From contig NZ_JAIUZP010000006.1 of NCBI RefSeq assembly GCF_020171315.1, positions 434,001 to 498,000 of the forward strand: DNA of 64,000 nucleotides, read 5' to 3'. The position numbers were made by a program, and so were the translations under genes. This document shows, piece after piece, positions 25,623 to 35,328 of the stretch; positions within the stretch are counted from its first letter, which is position 1; the number at the start of each line of letters is the position of its first letter. This DNA comes from Pseudooceanicola nanhaiensis (GTDB taxonomy: Bacteria; Pseudomonadota; Alphaproteobacteria; Rhodobacterales; Rhodobacteraceae). The notes under the pieces are model-generated. The model was not told the DNA's origin. It saw nothing but the letters and a program-made list of their open reading frames with translations, and did not search any database.

Positions 25623-27440
25623 ATGGCCCGCGACATGTTCCAGAGCTTCGACAGCCCCTCCTCGCCCGAACAGGGGCCGCCCCGGCTGACGGCGCTGCGG
25701 GCCGAGCTGGCGCGCCAGGGGCTCACCGGGTTCATCGTGCCGCGCGCCGATGCCCACCAGGGCGAATACGTGGCGCCCCATGACGAGCGGCTGGCCTGGC
25801 TGACGGGCTTCACCGGATCGGCCGGGTTCTGCATCGTGCTGCCCGAGGTGGCGGGCGTCTTCATCGACGGGCGCTACCGGGTTCAGGTGAAGGAGCAGGT
25901 GGCGGCCGGCGTCTTTACCCCCGTGCATTGGCCCGAGACCCGCCCCGCCGACTGGCTGCGCGAAAACGCGACTGGCGCGGCCGTGATCGGCTTCGACCCC
26001 TGGCTCCATGCGGTGGACGAGATCGCCCGGCTGGAAGCCGGCCTTGCGGGCAGCGGGATCACCTTGAGGCCCGTGGCGAACCCGGTGGATGCGATCTGGG
26101 ACGACCAGCCCGCCCCGCCGATGGCGCCGATCACCCCCTATCCGCTGGAGTTCGCGGGCGAGCCTGCGGCCGACAAGGCTGCGCGCCTTGGCCGCCAGAT
26201 CGCCGCGCAGGGGGCCAGGGCTGCCGTGCTGACCCTGCCCGACTCGATCGCCTGGCTGCTCAACATCCGGGGCACGGATATCGCCCGCAACCCGGTGCCG
26301 CATTGCTTTGCCGTGCTCCATGCAGAGGGCCAGGTGGACCTGATCGCCGCGCCCGGAAAATGCGACGCCGCGCTGCGTGAGCATCTGGGCGCCACGGTGA
26401 CGCTGCTCGACACCGGTGCCTTCGGGGCGCGGCTCGACAGCCTTGATGGCCCGGTGCTCCTCGACCGGGGCAGTGCGCCGGTCTGGGTGCAGGACCGGTT
26501 GCAGGCGGCGGGCGCCTCCGTGCTGCTGGGGGAAGACCCCTGCAAGCTGCCCAAGGCCTGCAAGAACGCCACCGAGATCGCGGGCACCCGCGAGGCGCAT
26601 CTGCGGGACGCCGCCGCCATGTGCCGCTTCCTCGCGTGGTTCGAGGCCGCCGAGCAGCCCGCCCTCACCGAGATCGACCTCGTCACCGCGCTGGAGGGCT
26701 TCCGGCGCGACACCAACATGCTGCTGGAGATCTCCTTCGACACGATCGCGGGCGCCGGGCCCCATGGCGCCCTGCCCCATTACCGGGTCAGCGTGGAGAG
26801 CAACCGCCAGCTCCGCGAAGGCGACCTGATCGTCGTGGACAGCGGCGGCCAGTACCTCGACGGCACCACGGACATCACCCGCACCCTCGTGGTGGGCGCC
26901 GCAGGCGCCGAGGAGAAGGCCTGCTTCACCCGTGTCCTCAAGGGCATGATCGCCATGAGCCGGGCGCGCTTCCCGCGCGGCATCGCGGGGCAGCATCTCG
27001 ATGCGCTTGCCCGCTACCCGCTGTGGCTGGCCGGGCTGGATTACGACCACGGCACCGGCCATGGCGTCGGCACCTATCTCTGCGTGCACGAGGGGCCGCA
27101 GCGGCTGTCTCGGATCAGCGACGTGGCGCTGCGCGAGGGGATGATCCTCTCCAACGAGCCGGGCTATTACCGTGAGGGCGCCTTCGGCATCCGGATCGAG
27201 AACCTTCTGGTGGTGCGCAAGGCCGGAGACCTGGCCGGGGCGGACGATCGCGACATGCTCGATTTCGAGACCATCACCTGGGTGCCGATCGAGCGGCGGC
27301 TGATCGACCTTGCCCTGCTCGACGCGGAGGAGCGGGCCTGGGTCGATGGCTACCACCGGCTCTGCCGCGACAAACTGGCTCCCCGGGTGGACGCGGAGAC
27401 CGCTTTGTGGTTGTCTGCCGCCACGGCCCCGCTCGGGTGA
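25623..27440 (+). CDS. M24 family Xaa-Pro aminopeptidase
   Basis: A 605-residue dinuclear-metal aminopeptidase removing N-terminal residues before proline. Two N-terminal creatinase-like domains (for example GFIVPRADAHQGEY and FIDGRYRVQVKEQ) precede the pita-bread catalytic domain. The metal ligands are visible: Asp in VVDSGGQYLDGTTDITRT, His in DHGTGHGVGTY, Glu in SNEPGYY and Glu in IRIENLL. The three-domain architecture matches XPNPEP1-type rather than short PepP/PepQ enzymes. The ATG at 25623 follows a GGAAAGG; the frame upstream is repeat DNA. Confidence 0.94.
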   Translation: MARDMFQSFDSPSSPEQGPPRLTALRAELARQGLTGFIVPRADAHQGEYVAPHDERLAWLTGFTGSAGFCIVLPEVAGVFIDGRYRVQVKEQVAAGVFTPVHWPETRPADWLRENATGAAVIGFDPWLHAVDEIARLEAGLAGSGITLRPVANPVDAIWDDQPAPPMAPITPYPLEFAGEPAADKAARLGRQIAAQGARAAVLTLPDSIAWLLNIRGTDIARNPVPHCFAVLHAEGQVDLIAAPGKCDAALREHLGATVTLLDTGAFGARLDSLDGPVLLDRGSAPVWVQDRLQAAGASVLLGEDPCKLPKACKNATEIAGTREAHLRDAAAMCRFLAWFEAAEQPALTEIDLVTALEGFRRDTNMLLEISFDTIAGAGPHGALPHYRVSVESNRQLREGDLIVVDSGGQYLDGTTDITRTLVVGAAGAEEKACFTRVLKGMIAMSRARFPRGIAGQHLDALARYPLWLAGLDYDHGTGHGVGTYLCVHEGPQRLSRISDVALREGMILSNEPGYYREGAFGIRIENLLVVRKAGDLAGADDRDMLDFETITWVPIERRLIDLALLDAEERAWVDGYHRLCRDKLAPRVDAETALWLSAATAPLG

Positions 27441-27546
27441 TCCGGGCGCGCCGTCAGGCCGCCTGACCGCATCCGCGCCGTGCCACCGTCAAGACACTGT
27501 TACGTTGAGGGGTCACCACGGGACCAGCCGCGGAGGATTTGAAGAC

Positions 27547-27888
27547 ATGAGCGATATCACCATCATCAAGGCGGACGGCATCTGGTCCGTGCGCGCGGGC
27601 GGCGCCGTCCTGGCCGAAAGCCGCGAAGCCCTGGCGCTTTACGAAGGCGAACTGCCCATGGTCGTCTACTTCCCGCGGGAGGACATCGCCATGGCCTTCC
27701 TCGAGGCGACGGATCACGTCACCACCTGCGCCAAGAAGGGCGCGGCGGTGCATTACACGATCCACACCAAGAGCGGCGAGATCGAGAATGCGGCCTGGTC
27801 TTACGAGGCGCCGCTGGACGACGTGGCGCGGATCGCCGGGCACGTGGCCTTCTACGGGTCGGAGTTTGTGACGGTCGAGCAGATCTGA
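27547..27888 (+). CDS. DUF427 domain-containing protein
   Basis: A 113-residue complete DUF427 protein. The core VVYFPREDIAMAFLEATDH and the YTIHTKSGEIENAAWSYEAP segment are characteristic. The family has a small beta-rich fold of unknown function. The start ATG has GGAGG nine bases upstream. It is a single gene after the peptidase with a clear terminator behind it. Confidence 0.92.
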   Translation: MSDITIIKADGIWSVRAGGAVLAESREALALYEGELPMVVYFPREDIAMAFLEATDHVTTCAKKGAAVHYTIHTKSGEIENAAWSYEAPLDDVARIAGHVAFYGSEFVTVEQI

Positions 27889-27920
27889 TCTGGTCTGACA
27901 GGCACGCCGTCGGGCGGTGG

Positions 27921-27948
27921 AGGGGCCTTGCGGGGCCCCTTTTGTTTT
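27921..27948 (+). terminator. Terminator of the DUF427 gene
   Basis: Stem AGGGGCC/GGCCCCT (7 bp, loop TTGCGG) directly followed by TTTGTTTT. Confidence 0.85.
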
Positions 27949-28175
27949 GAGGCGTTCTGAGATGCCCCATGACGGGCGCGTTTCTATTCCGGCATTGAGA
28001 TGACCGAGAAGGGCAGCGCCGTTCCGCAGGGTGGCGCGAACGCGCCGCCCCATGGGAGCGGGACGACGCTGCCCGGCCAGAGGCCGGGCGGGGCATCCCT
28101 TGGAAGTTACGTCCAAGCCCTTGGTGCGATCGTGCATCAAGAGCCTGCCCCATAGCGCAATGCGGCAAGGTCGTA

Positions 28176-28230
28176 GGGGGCTGTCTGCCCCCCGGCCCTG
28201 CGGGCCGTCCCCCGAGGATATTTCGGAACA
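28176..28230 (+). repeat. GATATTTGGG-family repeat, forward copy
   Basis: Same order as 15221-15280: GGGGGCTGTCTGCCCCCC hairpin, a short CCTGCGGG stem, then CCCCCGAGGATATTTCGGAA. Confidence 0.7.
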
Positions 28231-28240
28231 GTGGATGGGA

Positions 28241-29917
28241 TCAGCTGTGCTCTTCCGCCGCCGTGGCGGCGAGGGCGCGGTTGTAGGCCTTGAGCGCGTC
28301 GACGTGGAAGAGCGCCCCGATCAGCTCGGGCGGCTGGTCCGCGCCGCGCAGCTGCACCACCGGCAGGAAGGCGGCCCCGGTGCGGTCGAAGACCGGCAGG
28401 GCGGTTTCAAGCGTGGCAGTTGCGTCGAGGTAGGTGCCGGCCTCGATCATCTTCCAGCAGGGCTCGGCCGGAGCGGCGCCGGGCGTGCCGTCCGGGCGCA
28501 TCACGCCCTGTGCGCGGAACATGGCGAGCAGATAGGCCTGCGGCCCGGCGGCGAGGTGGATGTTGCGCCGCTCCAGCTGGGTCAGGAAGAAGGAGCGATC
28601 CACCATCCGCGTGCCGAGCGCGGTGGAAATCGAGACCGTGACCATCACCGCGAGGCCGGTGGCCCAGTCTCCCGTCAGCTCGAAGATGATCAGCGTGGTG
28701 GAGATCGGCGCGCCGAGCACCGCCGCCGCCACCCCGCCCATGCCGGCGAGGGCATAGAGCGTGGCGGAGCCCGAGTTCTCGGGGAAGATGCCGGTGGCGA
28801 TGATGCCGAAGGCCAGCCCCGTCAACCCGCCCACCATGAGCGAGGGCGAGAAGACCCCGCCCCCCATGCGCCCGCCCAGCGTGATCGCCACGGCGATCAC
28901 CTTGAGCACGGCAAAGAGCATCGCCTCCCCCAGCAGCAGCTTGCCGGTGATTGCCGCCGCCGTGGTGCCATAGCCCACGCCGATGATGTGCGGGAAATAG
29001 ATCGCCAGCGCCCCCAGCAGCAGCCCGGCACAGGCCGGGCGCAGCCAGCGGGGCATCCGGGTGGCGCGCTGCACGAAGTTGGCGAAATCCTCGGCCCAGA
29101 AGATCGAGAGCATCAGCACGCCTGCCACCACGCCGCAGACCGCGCCGAGCAGCAGGAAGGCGGGCAGTTCCTCGTAGAACTGAAGGATCGATTCCGGCGG
29201 CAGCGAGAATTCCGCCACGCCGCCATATTCCAGCCGGTTGATCACCGTGCCCGCGACCGAGGCGATGACGATCGGCGCGAAGGCATGGATGGCGAAGTGG
29301 CGCAGCACCACCTCCAGCGCGAAGAGCGCCCCCGCGATCGGCGCGTTGAACGAGGCCGAGACCGCCGCCGCCACGGCGCAGCCCAGCATGTCGCGCGCGG
29401 TGATGCCCGAGAAATGCATCCGGTCGTTGACCCAAGTGGCCATGGTCGCGGCAAGGTGCACCACCGGCCCCTCCCGCCCCGAGGAGCCGCCCGAACCCAG
29501 CGTCAGCAGCGAGGCCACGGCGGAGGCAAGCCCGGCCTTCACCTCGACCCGGCCGTCGTTCATGGCGGTGCCCTGGATCACGTCGGCGACCGAGCGGGCG
29601 CGCCCGTCAGGCGTGAACCGGTCGAGGATGACGCCGACCACCAGGCCGCCCGCCACCGGCAGCAGCAGCACCCAGTACCACGGCAGCTGCGAGGCGGCGC
29701 GGTAGATCATCTCGTGCTCTTCGGCGTGGTAGAGCCAGTGCTGAAGCTCTTCGATCCCCTTGCGGAAGCCAAGCGCCGCGAGGCCCGAGGCGATCCCGAT
29801 GCAGAGCGCGATCAGCCAGAACAGGAACTGCCCCGGGCCCCGCATCCGCACCACGGACCAGCCGCTGCGACAGGTCGCATAGGCCTGATCCATCACCCGC
29901 GTGAGAGGCTCGCGCAT
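28241..29917 (-). CDS. ClC family chloride channel/transporter
   Basis: A 558-residue ClC protein with a full membrane core and a CBS-like C-terminal region (about 430-558). The gating glutamate is present (E149 in GREGP). Two points differ from the E. coli Cl/H exchanger: the first pore motif GSGIP is not recognisable (the region reads GRARSVADVIQG), and the inner proton-glutamate position is valine (E202-V203 in LFALEVVLRHF), a feature known from channel-type members. I start at the ATG at 29917, which has GGGAAGAG upstream; an upstream frame to 30001 would run into the divergent promoter. Confidence 0.92.
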   Translation of the reverse strand: MREPLTRVMDQAYATCRSGWSVVRMRGPGQFLFWLIALCIGIASGLAALGFRKGIEELQHWLYHAEEHEMIYRAASQLPWYWVLLLPVAGGLVVGVILDRFTPDGRARSVADVIQGTAMNDGRVEVKAGLASAVASLLTLGSGGSSGREGPVVHLAATMATWVNDRMHFSGITARDMLGCAVAAAVSASFNAPIAGALFALEVVLRHFAIHAFAPIVIASVAGTVINRLEYGGVAEFSLPPESILQFYEELPAFLLLGAVCGVVAGVLMLSIFWAEDFANFVQRATRMPRWLRPACAGLLLGALAIYFPHIIGVGYGTTAAAITGKLLLGEAMLFAVLKVIAVAITLGGRMGGGVFSPSLMVGGLTGLAFGIIATGIFPENSGSATLYALAGMGGVAAAVLGAPISTTLIIFELTGDWATGLAVMVTVSISTALGTRMVDRSFFLTQLERRNIHLAAGPQAYLLAMFRAQGVMRPDGTPGAAPAEPCWKMIEAGTYLDATATLETALPVFDRTGAAFLPVVQLRGADQPPELIGALFHVDALKAYNRALAATAAEEHS

Positions 29918-30023
29918 TCTCTTCCCGTATCTCTTCCGTTTCCGTACCGTCTGCGGCCCCCCGGCCTTCCGGTTTGCCGCGCCATGGAATAGGGTCCGCA
30001 CGCTGACCGATCAGGGGACCCCG

Positions 30024-31406
30024 ATGGCAATTGAAGATGCATTGACCGAACTCTCTGGCTTTCTAGGCCAAGCCCTCAGCCGCTCCAAGTCCGATCTGGA
30101 CAATCACGGGCGCTCAGAGAGCCATTTCCCGGAAACGCCTCCCGATGCGGTCGCCTACCCCGAGACGGTCGAGCAGGTGCAGGAAATCATGCGGATTTGT
30201 TCGCGCCACCGCTGCCCCGTGGTGGGCTTCGGCGCGGGCACCTCGCTGGAGGCGCAGGCACAGGCCACGCAGGGCGGCCTCGTGGTGGACTTCAGCCGGA
30301 TGAACCGCATCCTCGAGGTGAACGACGCCGACATGGACGTGCGCGTCCAGCCCGGCGTGACCCGCGAGGCCCTGAACGAGGAGCTGCGCGCCACCGGCCT
30401 CTTCTTCCCGATCGACCCGGGCGCGAATGCGTCCCTCGGCGGCATGGCCGCGACACGCGCCAGCGGCACCACCGCCGTGCGCTACGGCACGATGCGCACA
30501 AACGTGCTGGGGATGCAGGTCGTCCTTGCGGACGGCCGGGTGATCCGCACCGGCAGCCGGGCGCGGAAGTCCTCTGCCGGCTATGACATGACAGGCCTCT
30601 TCGTGGGCTCCGAAGGCACGCTGGGCCTGATCTCCGAGCTGACGCTGCGGCTCTATGGCCAGCCCGAGGCGACCACCGCAGCCGTCTGCGCCTTCCCCCG
30701 GATCGAGGACGCGGTGGAGACGGTGATCGACACCATCCAGCTGGGCCTGCCGATGGCCCGGATCGAGTTCATCGACACCGAGACCGTGCAGGCCGTGAAC
30801 GCCTATTCCGGCACCACCCTGCCGCCGATGCCGCACCTGATGGTGGAATTCCACGGCTCCGACGCCGGTGCCAAGGAACAGGCCGAAACCTTCGGCGAGA
30901 TCGTCGCGGATCACGGCGGCACCGGCTTCGAATGGGCCACCCGCCCCGAGGACCGCAAGGCGCTCTGGCACATGCGGCACACCGCCTACTGGGCGATCCT
31001 CGCGGCACGGCCCGGCGCACGGGCCATCGTGACCGACATCTGCGTGCCGATCTCGCGTCTGGCCGAGGCCGTGAACGCCACCCGCAGCGACCTTGAGGCG
31101 GCGGGCGTCGACGGGCCGATCCTCGGCCACGTGGGCGACGGCAACTTCCACGCCATCCTGCTGCACGATCCCGCGGACGCCGAGGAAACCGCCAAGGTCA
31201 AGGCCGCCTCGGAGCGGCTGGTGGAACTGGCGCTGAGCTTTGGCGGCACGATCTCGGGCGAACATGGCGTGGGCGTGGGCAAACTGGGCTACATGGACCG
31301 CGAGCACGGCGAGACATGGGCGGCCATGGGCGCGATCAAGACCGCGCTCGACCCGCTCAACATCCTGAACCCCGGCAAGCTGGTGCCCCAGCCCGCCGCG
31401 GACTGA
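30024..31406 (+). CDS. FAD-linked oxidase, D-lactate dehydrogenase (cytochrome)-like
   Basis: A 460-residue flavoprotein of the vanillyl-alcohol-oxidase fold. The FAD-binding PCMH domain runs over about residues 35-215, with GFGAGTSLEAQAQATQGG, DPGANASLGGMAATRASG and YDMTGLFVGSEGTLGLI. The C-terminal FAD-linked oxidase domain ends with HVGDGNFHAILLHDP and GTISGEHGVGVGKLGYM, the active-site His and metal-associated residues of the D-lactate/2-hydroxyacid dehydrogenase group. It likely oxidises D-lactate or another 2-hydroxyacid, passing electrons to cytochrome c or quinone. It is divergent from the ClC gene. Confidence 0.9.
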   Translation: MAIEDALTELSGFLGQALSRSKSDLDNHGRSESHFPETPPDAVAYPETVEQVQEIMRICSRHRCPVVGFGAGTSLEAQAQATQGGLVVDFSRMNRILEVNDADMDVRVQPGVTREALNEELRATGLFFPIDPGANASLGGMAATRASGTTAVRYGTMRTNVLGMQVVLADGRVIRTGSRARKSSAGYDMTGLFVGSEGTLGLISELTLRLYGQPEATTAAVCAFPRIEDAVETVIDTIQLGLPMARIEFIDTETVQAVNAYSGTTLPPMPHLMVEFHGSDAGAKEQAETFGEIVADHGGTGFEWATRPEDRKALWHMRHTAYWAILAARPGARAIVTDICVPISRLAEAVNATRSDLEAAGVDGPILGHVGDGNFHAILLHDPADAEETAKVKAASERLVELALSFGGTISGEHGVGVGKLGYMDREHGETWAAMGAIKTALDPLNILNPGKLVPQPAAD

Positions 31407-31613
31407 GCGACGCGGCCGCCCACAGCCGCGCCTTCGGTACACCCGCCCGTACCGCCTCAAAAACAGGCAGCCGCGCGGAATCGTTCCCCGGAGGCGCGCA
31501 TGTGGGCTATGCTGCACCGTGGCACCCGGGGAGGGGGTGCCGCCCCGGACCGTCCGCGCCACCGCGCGGACGCCCGGAGCACGACCGAAAGGTCCCTTGG
31601 GAGGCTGTCACCG

Positions 31614-33416
31614 ATGCCATGCACACCGATGACGTTCATGACGATGGAGGCCGAGGACGCTCCGTCGTACCGGCTACAGGACGAGATCCTGGATCGACTC
31701 TATGCCGTCGCCGAAGACCCGGCGCTCTATGACGGGGTGCTGGATGCGTGGAACCGGCTGGTGGCGCCCTTGCAGGCGCAGGCCCCGGGCTGGAGCCATG
31801 TCCACGTCCCCGGCCCGGACTTTGCCGCGCATTTTGCCCGGCTGACCCGCCTGCTCGGCAGTGACCGGGTGCAGCGCCGCCCGCGCGAGGATCACCTCGC
31901 CCTGTCGCGGATCACCGTCTCCATCGCCTTCACGCTGGACGCCGCCCTGCGGATCAGCGCCATGAATGCCGCCGCCGACGGCGTGCTGTCCCTGCCGCTG
32001 GGAACCGCGCTGCGGGATTTCCCGCTGCTGCCCGAGGATTGCCGCGCCCTTGCCGCCGAGGTCCGCCTGCTGCTGGCCAGCCCCGATGCACAGGCCCGGA
32101 CGCTGCGCATCCGCCATCCGCGGACCTTCGGCACGATCCTTCTGAACCTGCGCCCCGTCTTCCCCGACCCGGAGCGCCAGCCCCCCGGCACCCAGCCGCG
32201 CCCCGACTACGTGATGGTCGTCACCTCGCTGCTTCGCTGGCCCGAGAGCCACGCCGACATGATGCAGACCGCCTTTGGCCTGACGCCCGCGGAATACGCG
32301 GTGCTGCGCTCGCTCGCGGCGGGGCAATCGGTCAACGAGATCGCCACCCAGCGGGGCCGGTCGGTCCAGACCGTGCGGGCGCAGGTGAAGGCGCTGCAAC
32401 AGAAGACAGAGACCCGCAGCCAGCCCGAGCTGGTCCGCCTCACGCTCTCCACCGTCGAGACCGCCCCGCCGGAGGCGCGGCTCGACCATCAGCCGCGCGT
32501 CAGCCGCGGCATCCACCTGCTGGAGGACCGCCTGTTCCGGGTGCTGCGCCTGCCCGACGGGCGGCGGATGGAATACCTCGAATTCGGCGACCCGGCCGGG
32601 CGGCCCGTGCTCTACAGCCCGGGGCTGATCACGCTCTGCCGCTGGCCCGCCGAGGCCGAGGCTGCCGCCGCCGCGCAGGGCCTGCGGGTGATCGTGCCCC
32701 TGCGCGCGGGCTTCGGCGGCTCCTGCCCCCTGCCCCCGGAGGCGCCCCGGGGCGAAACCGTGGCCCAGGACCTCGCCGCCCTGATCGACGCCCTCGAGCT
32801 CGACCGCGTGTCGGTGCTGTGCCAGCACAACGATCTCTACTTCATCGCCCTGCTGCACGGCCTGCGGCCCGGGTGCCTCGATCAGGTCGTGGGGCTGGCC
32901 GCGCTGCTGCCGCTGTGCTGTGCCGAACAATATACCCGCATGGCCCGCTGGCCGCGCTTTATCCAGAGCAGCGCACGCTACACGCCGGACCTGCTGCCCG
33001 ACATGGTCCGCGGCACCTTCGCCATGTCGCGCTGCATCGGCAAGCTGCCGGCGATGCGGCTCTTCTTCGGGGCCTCTGCCGATGACCTCGGCGTCCTGCA
33101 GGCGCCGGAGACGCAGGAGGCCATCACCGTGGGCACCGAGGCCACCATGTCGCGCGAGCGGGCGTCCATCGAGGCGTTCATCGACGATGTGATCGCAACC
33201 CACGGCTGCGACTGGAGCGCCGAGCTGCGCAGCCTCCTCTCCACGGTGCCCGTCACGGTGATGTATGGCGATCAGGATTCGATGATGCCGCCCGAGACGG
33301 TGGCAAACCGCGCCGCCGCTTTCCCCGGCGCGCGCTACATCACGGTCGCAGGCACCGGTCAGCTGCTCTTTTTCTCCCGCTGGAGGGATATTCTGCCGCT
33401 CTTCGGCAACGCTTGA
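31614..33416 (+). CDS. LuxR-type helix-turn-helix fused to a degenerate alpha/beta-hydrolase
   Basis: A 600-residue fusion. The N-terminal 200 residues form a sensory-like region. The LuxR helix-turn-helix follows at about 221-275 (LTPAEYAVLRSLAAGQSVNE then RSVQTVRAQVKALQQKT). The C-terminal alpha/beta-hydrolase domain spans about 300-600. The nucleophile elbow, normally GxSxG, reads CQHND (403-407) with His instead of Ser. The acid loop is kept (GDQDSMMPPE, 552-561), but the usual GH near the end reads AGTGQLLFF. It therefore looks like a ligand-binding pseudo-hydrolase driving a transcription factor. The ATG at 31614 has GGGAGG nine bases upstream. Confidence 0.88.
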   Translation: MPCTPMTFMTMEAEDAPSYRLQDEILDRLYAVAEDPALYDGVLDAWNRLVAPLQAQAPGWSHVHVPGPDFAAHFARLTRLLGSDRVQRRPREDHLALSRITVSIAFTLDAALRISAMNAAADGVLSLPLGTALRDFPLLPEDCRALAAEVRLLLASPDAQARTLRIRHPRTFGTILLNLRPVFPDPERQPPGTQPRPDYVMVVTSLLRWPESHADMMQTAFGLTPAEYAVLRSLAAGQSVNEIATQRGRSVQTVRAQVKALQQKTETRSQPELVRLTLSTVETAPPEARLDHQPRVSRGIHLLEDRLFRVLRLPDGRRMEYLEFGDPAGRPVLYSPGLITLCRWPAEAEAAAAAQGLRVIVPLRAGFGGSCPLPPEAPRGETVAQDLAALIDALELDRVSVLCQHNDLYFIALLHGLRPGCLDQVVGLAALLPLCCAEQYTRMARWPRFIQSSARYTPDLLPDMVRGTFAMSRCIGKLPAMRLFFGASADDLGVLQAPETQEAITVGTEATMSRERASIEAFIDDVIATHGCDWSAELRSLLSTVPVTVMYGDQDSMMPPETVANRAAAFPGARYITVAGTGQLLFFSRWRDILPLFGNA

Positions 33417-33623
33417 GCGAGATTTGACGCGAAAAGGCGTCGTTTACCCTGTTTGGGGTATGATTCCCAAACTGAGAATATTTATAATGGAATCGTTAAG
33501 TGGTGCTGTGGTTGTGTGGGTTCGGGTCCGGGCCGCCTCCCACGGGGCGCTCCTTGGCCCGAACCGATCGTGATCGCTCCGGGCGCTTCGAAACTCCCCA
33601 AGATATCAGACAATTGCGCGGCG

Positions 33624-35270
33624 TCAGGCCAGCAGACTCTGCGCGGCCGCGCGGGCTTCCTCGGTGATCCGGTCGCCGGAAATCATCCGCGCGATCTCGT
33701 CGACGCGCTCGCCCCGGTCCAGAGGCACGACAGAGGACAGGGTCTGCCCCTCGGTCACCTTCTTCTCCACCCGCCAGTGATGCGCGCCAAGGGCCGCGAC
33801 CTGCGGCGAATGGGTGACGACCAGAACCTGCCCGCTGGTGGCGAGCGCCGCCAGACGACGCCCCACCGCATCCGCGGTGGCGCCGCCGACGCCGCGGTCG
33901 ATCTCGTCAAAGATCATCGTGGCGGAGCGGTCAGGCGCGGCAAGGCAGACCTTCAGCGCCAGCAGGAAGCGCGACAGTTCCCCGCCAGAGGCGATCTTGG
34001 CGATCGGGCCCGCAGGGGCACCGGGGTTCGTCGCCACCATGAAGGCGGCCTCGTCCCGCCCCTCGGGGCCTGCGGGGGCCTCGGTCAGTTCAGTCACGAA
34101 GCGGGCGCGTTCCATCTTGAGCGGCGCAAGCTCACCCTCGACGGCGGCGTCCAGCTTGCCCGCAGCCTCGGCCCGCGCCTTTGACAGCGCTGCCGCGGCC
34201 GTGTCGTAGACGGCCTCTGCCCCGGCCAGATCCCGGCGCAGCCCCTCGATGTCGTCGGCCCCGCGATCCAGCGCCGAGAGCTTGCCGCGCAGGTCGTCGG
34301 CGAAGGCCGCCAGCTCGTCCGGGGCCACGCCATGCTTGCGCGCCAGCCCGCGGATCTCGAAGAGCCGCTCCTCGGTGCGCTCTAGGTCGATGGGGTCGAA
34401 GTCGAGCGCCTCGAGGCAGCGTTCCACACCGTCGGCGGCATCGGCCAGTTCGGCCATCGCCCGGCCAAGGGCGGCCAGCGGTTCGTCCAGACGGCCCTCG
34501 ACCCGGTCGGAGGCCCCTTCCAGCCACCGCAGCGCATCGCCCATGGCGCCCTCGGCCCCGTCGTTGCTGAGCGCCTGATGTGCCCGGGCGACGTCCTCGC
34601 GGACCCGTTCGGCGCCCTGCATGATCCGGCGGCGGGCGTCGAGCTCTGCCTCCTCGCCCGGCTGCGGGTCGAGCTTGTCCAGCTCCCCCACCGCATGGCG
34701 CAGGAAGTCTTCCTCGGCCTTCACCTCGTCCAGCGCCAGCTGCGCGGCCTCCAGCGCGCGGCGCGCCTGCGACAGCCCGCGCCACGCCCCCCGCACGTCC
34801 GAGCGCAGCACGCCGGTGGCGGCGAATTCGTCGAGCAGGGCAAGGTGGCCGCGCGGGTTCAGAAGCCCCCGGTCATCGTGCTGGCCGTGCAGTTCGACCA
34901 GCGTCTCGGACAGGGCGCGCAGCACCTCGCCGCTGGCGCGCCGGTCGTTGATCCACGCGGTCTTGCGTCCGTCGGAGCGGTTCACCCGGCGCAGGATCAG
35001 CTCTTCGCCCGCGGGCAGGCCTGCCTCTTCCAGCACGGCGCGGCCGGGGTGATCGGCAGGCAGGTCGAAGACCGCGGTCACCTCCCCCTGCTCGGCGCCC
35101 TGCCGCACGAGGTCTGCGCGGCCGCGCCAGCCGAGGACAAAGCCGAGACTGTCGAGAAGAATGGATTTGCCGGCCCCGGTCTCGCCGGTCAGCACGTTCA
35201 GACCGGGCTGGAAGTCAAGCTCCAGCCGGTCGATGATCAGCATGTCACGGATCTCAAGACCGCGCAGCAT
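33624..35270 (-). CDS. recN: DNA repair protein RecN
   Basis: A 548-residue SMC-like ATPase acting in double-strand break repair. Walker A is GETGAGKSILLDSLGF near residue 29. A central coiled-coil-rich Ala/Glu/Arg region follows. The ABC signature SGGELSRFLLALK and Walker B MIFDEIDRGVGG lie near residues 435-470. It comes after bamD in the same direction with 58 bases between. I found no clear GTTC-N7-GTTC LexA box in that short leader. Confidence 0.96.
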   Translation of the reverse strand: MLRGLEIRDMLIIDRLELDFQPGLNVLTGETGAGKSILLDSLGFVLGWRGRADLVRQGAEQGEVTAVFDLPADHPGRAVLEEAGLPAGEELILRRVNRSDGRKTAWINDRRASGEVLRALSETLVELHGQHDDRGLLNPRGHLALLDEFAATGVLRSDVRGAWRGLSQARRALEAAQLALDEVKAEEDFLRHAVGELDKLDPQPGEEAELDARRRIMQGAERVREDVARAHQALSNDGAEGAMGDALRWLEGASDRVEGRLDEPLAALGRAMAELADAADGVERCLEALDFDPIDLERTEERLFEIRGLARKHGVAPDELAAFADDLRGKLSALDRGADDIEGLRRDLAGAEAVYDTAAAALSKARAEAAGKLDAAVEGELAPLKMERARFVTELTEAPAGPEGRDEAAFMVATNPGAPAGPIAKIASGGELSRFLLALKVCLAAPDRSATMIFDEIDRGVGGATADAVGRRLAALATSGQVLVVTHSPQVAALGAHHWRVEKKVTEGQTLSSVVPLDRGERVDEIARMISGDRITEEARAAAQSLLA

Positions 35271-35328
35271 CCGTGGTCTTACTCCCTAAAGGCCAGCGGC
35301 AGCGCCATGCGGCGCCGCGCCCCGTTCG

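Larger units (their letters stand above)
27889..28240. other. Intergenic gap after DUF427
   Basis: A 352-base gap between the convergent DUF427 and ClC genes. It holds the DUF427 terminator, about 220 bases of GC-rich sequence in which I see nothing, and a long copy of the GATATTTGGG-family repeat at 28176-28230. Confidence 0.7.
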
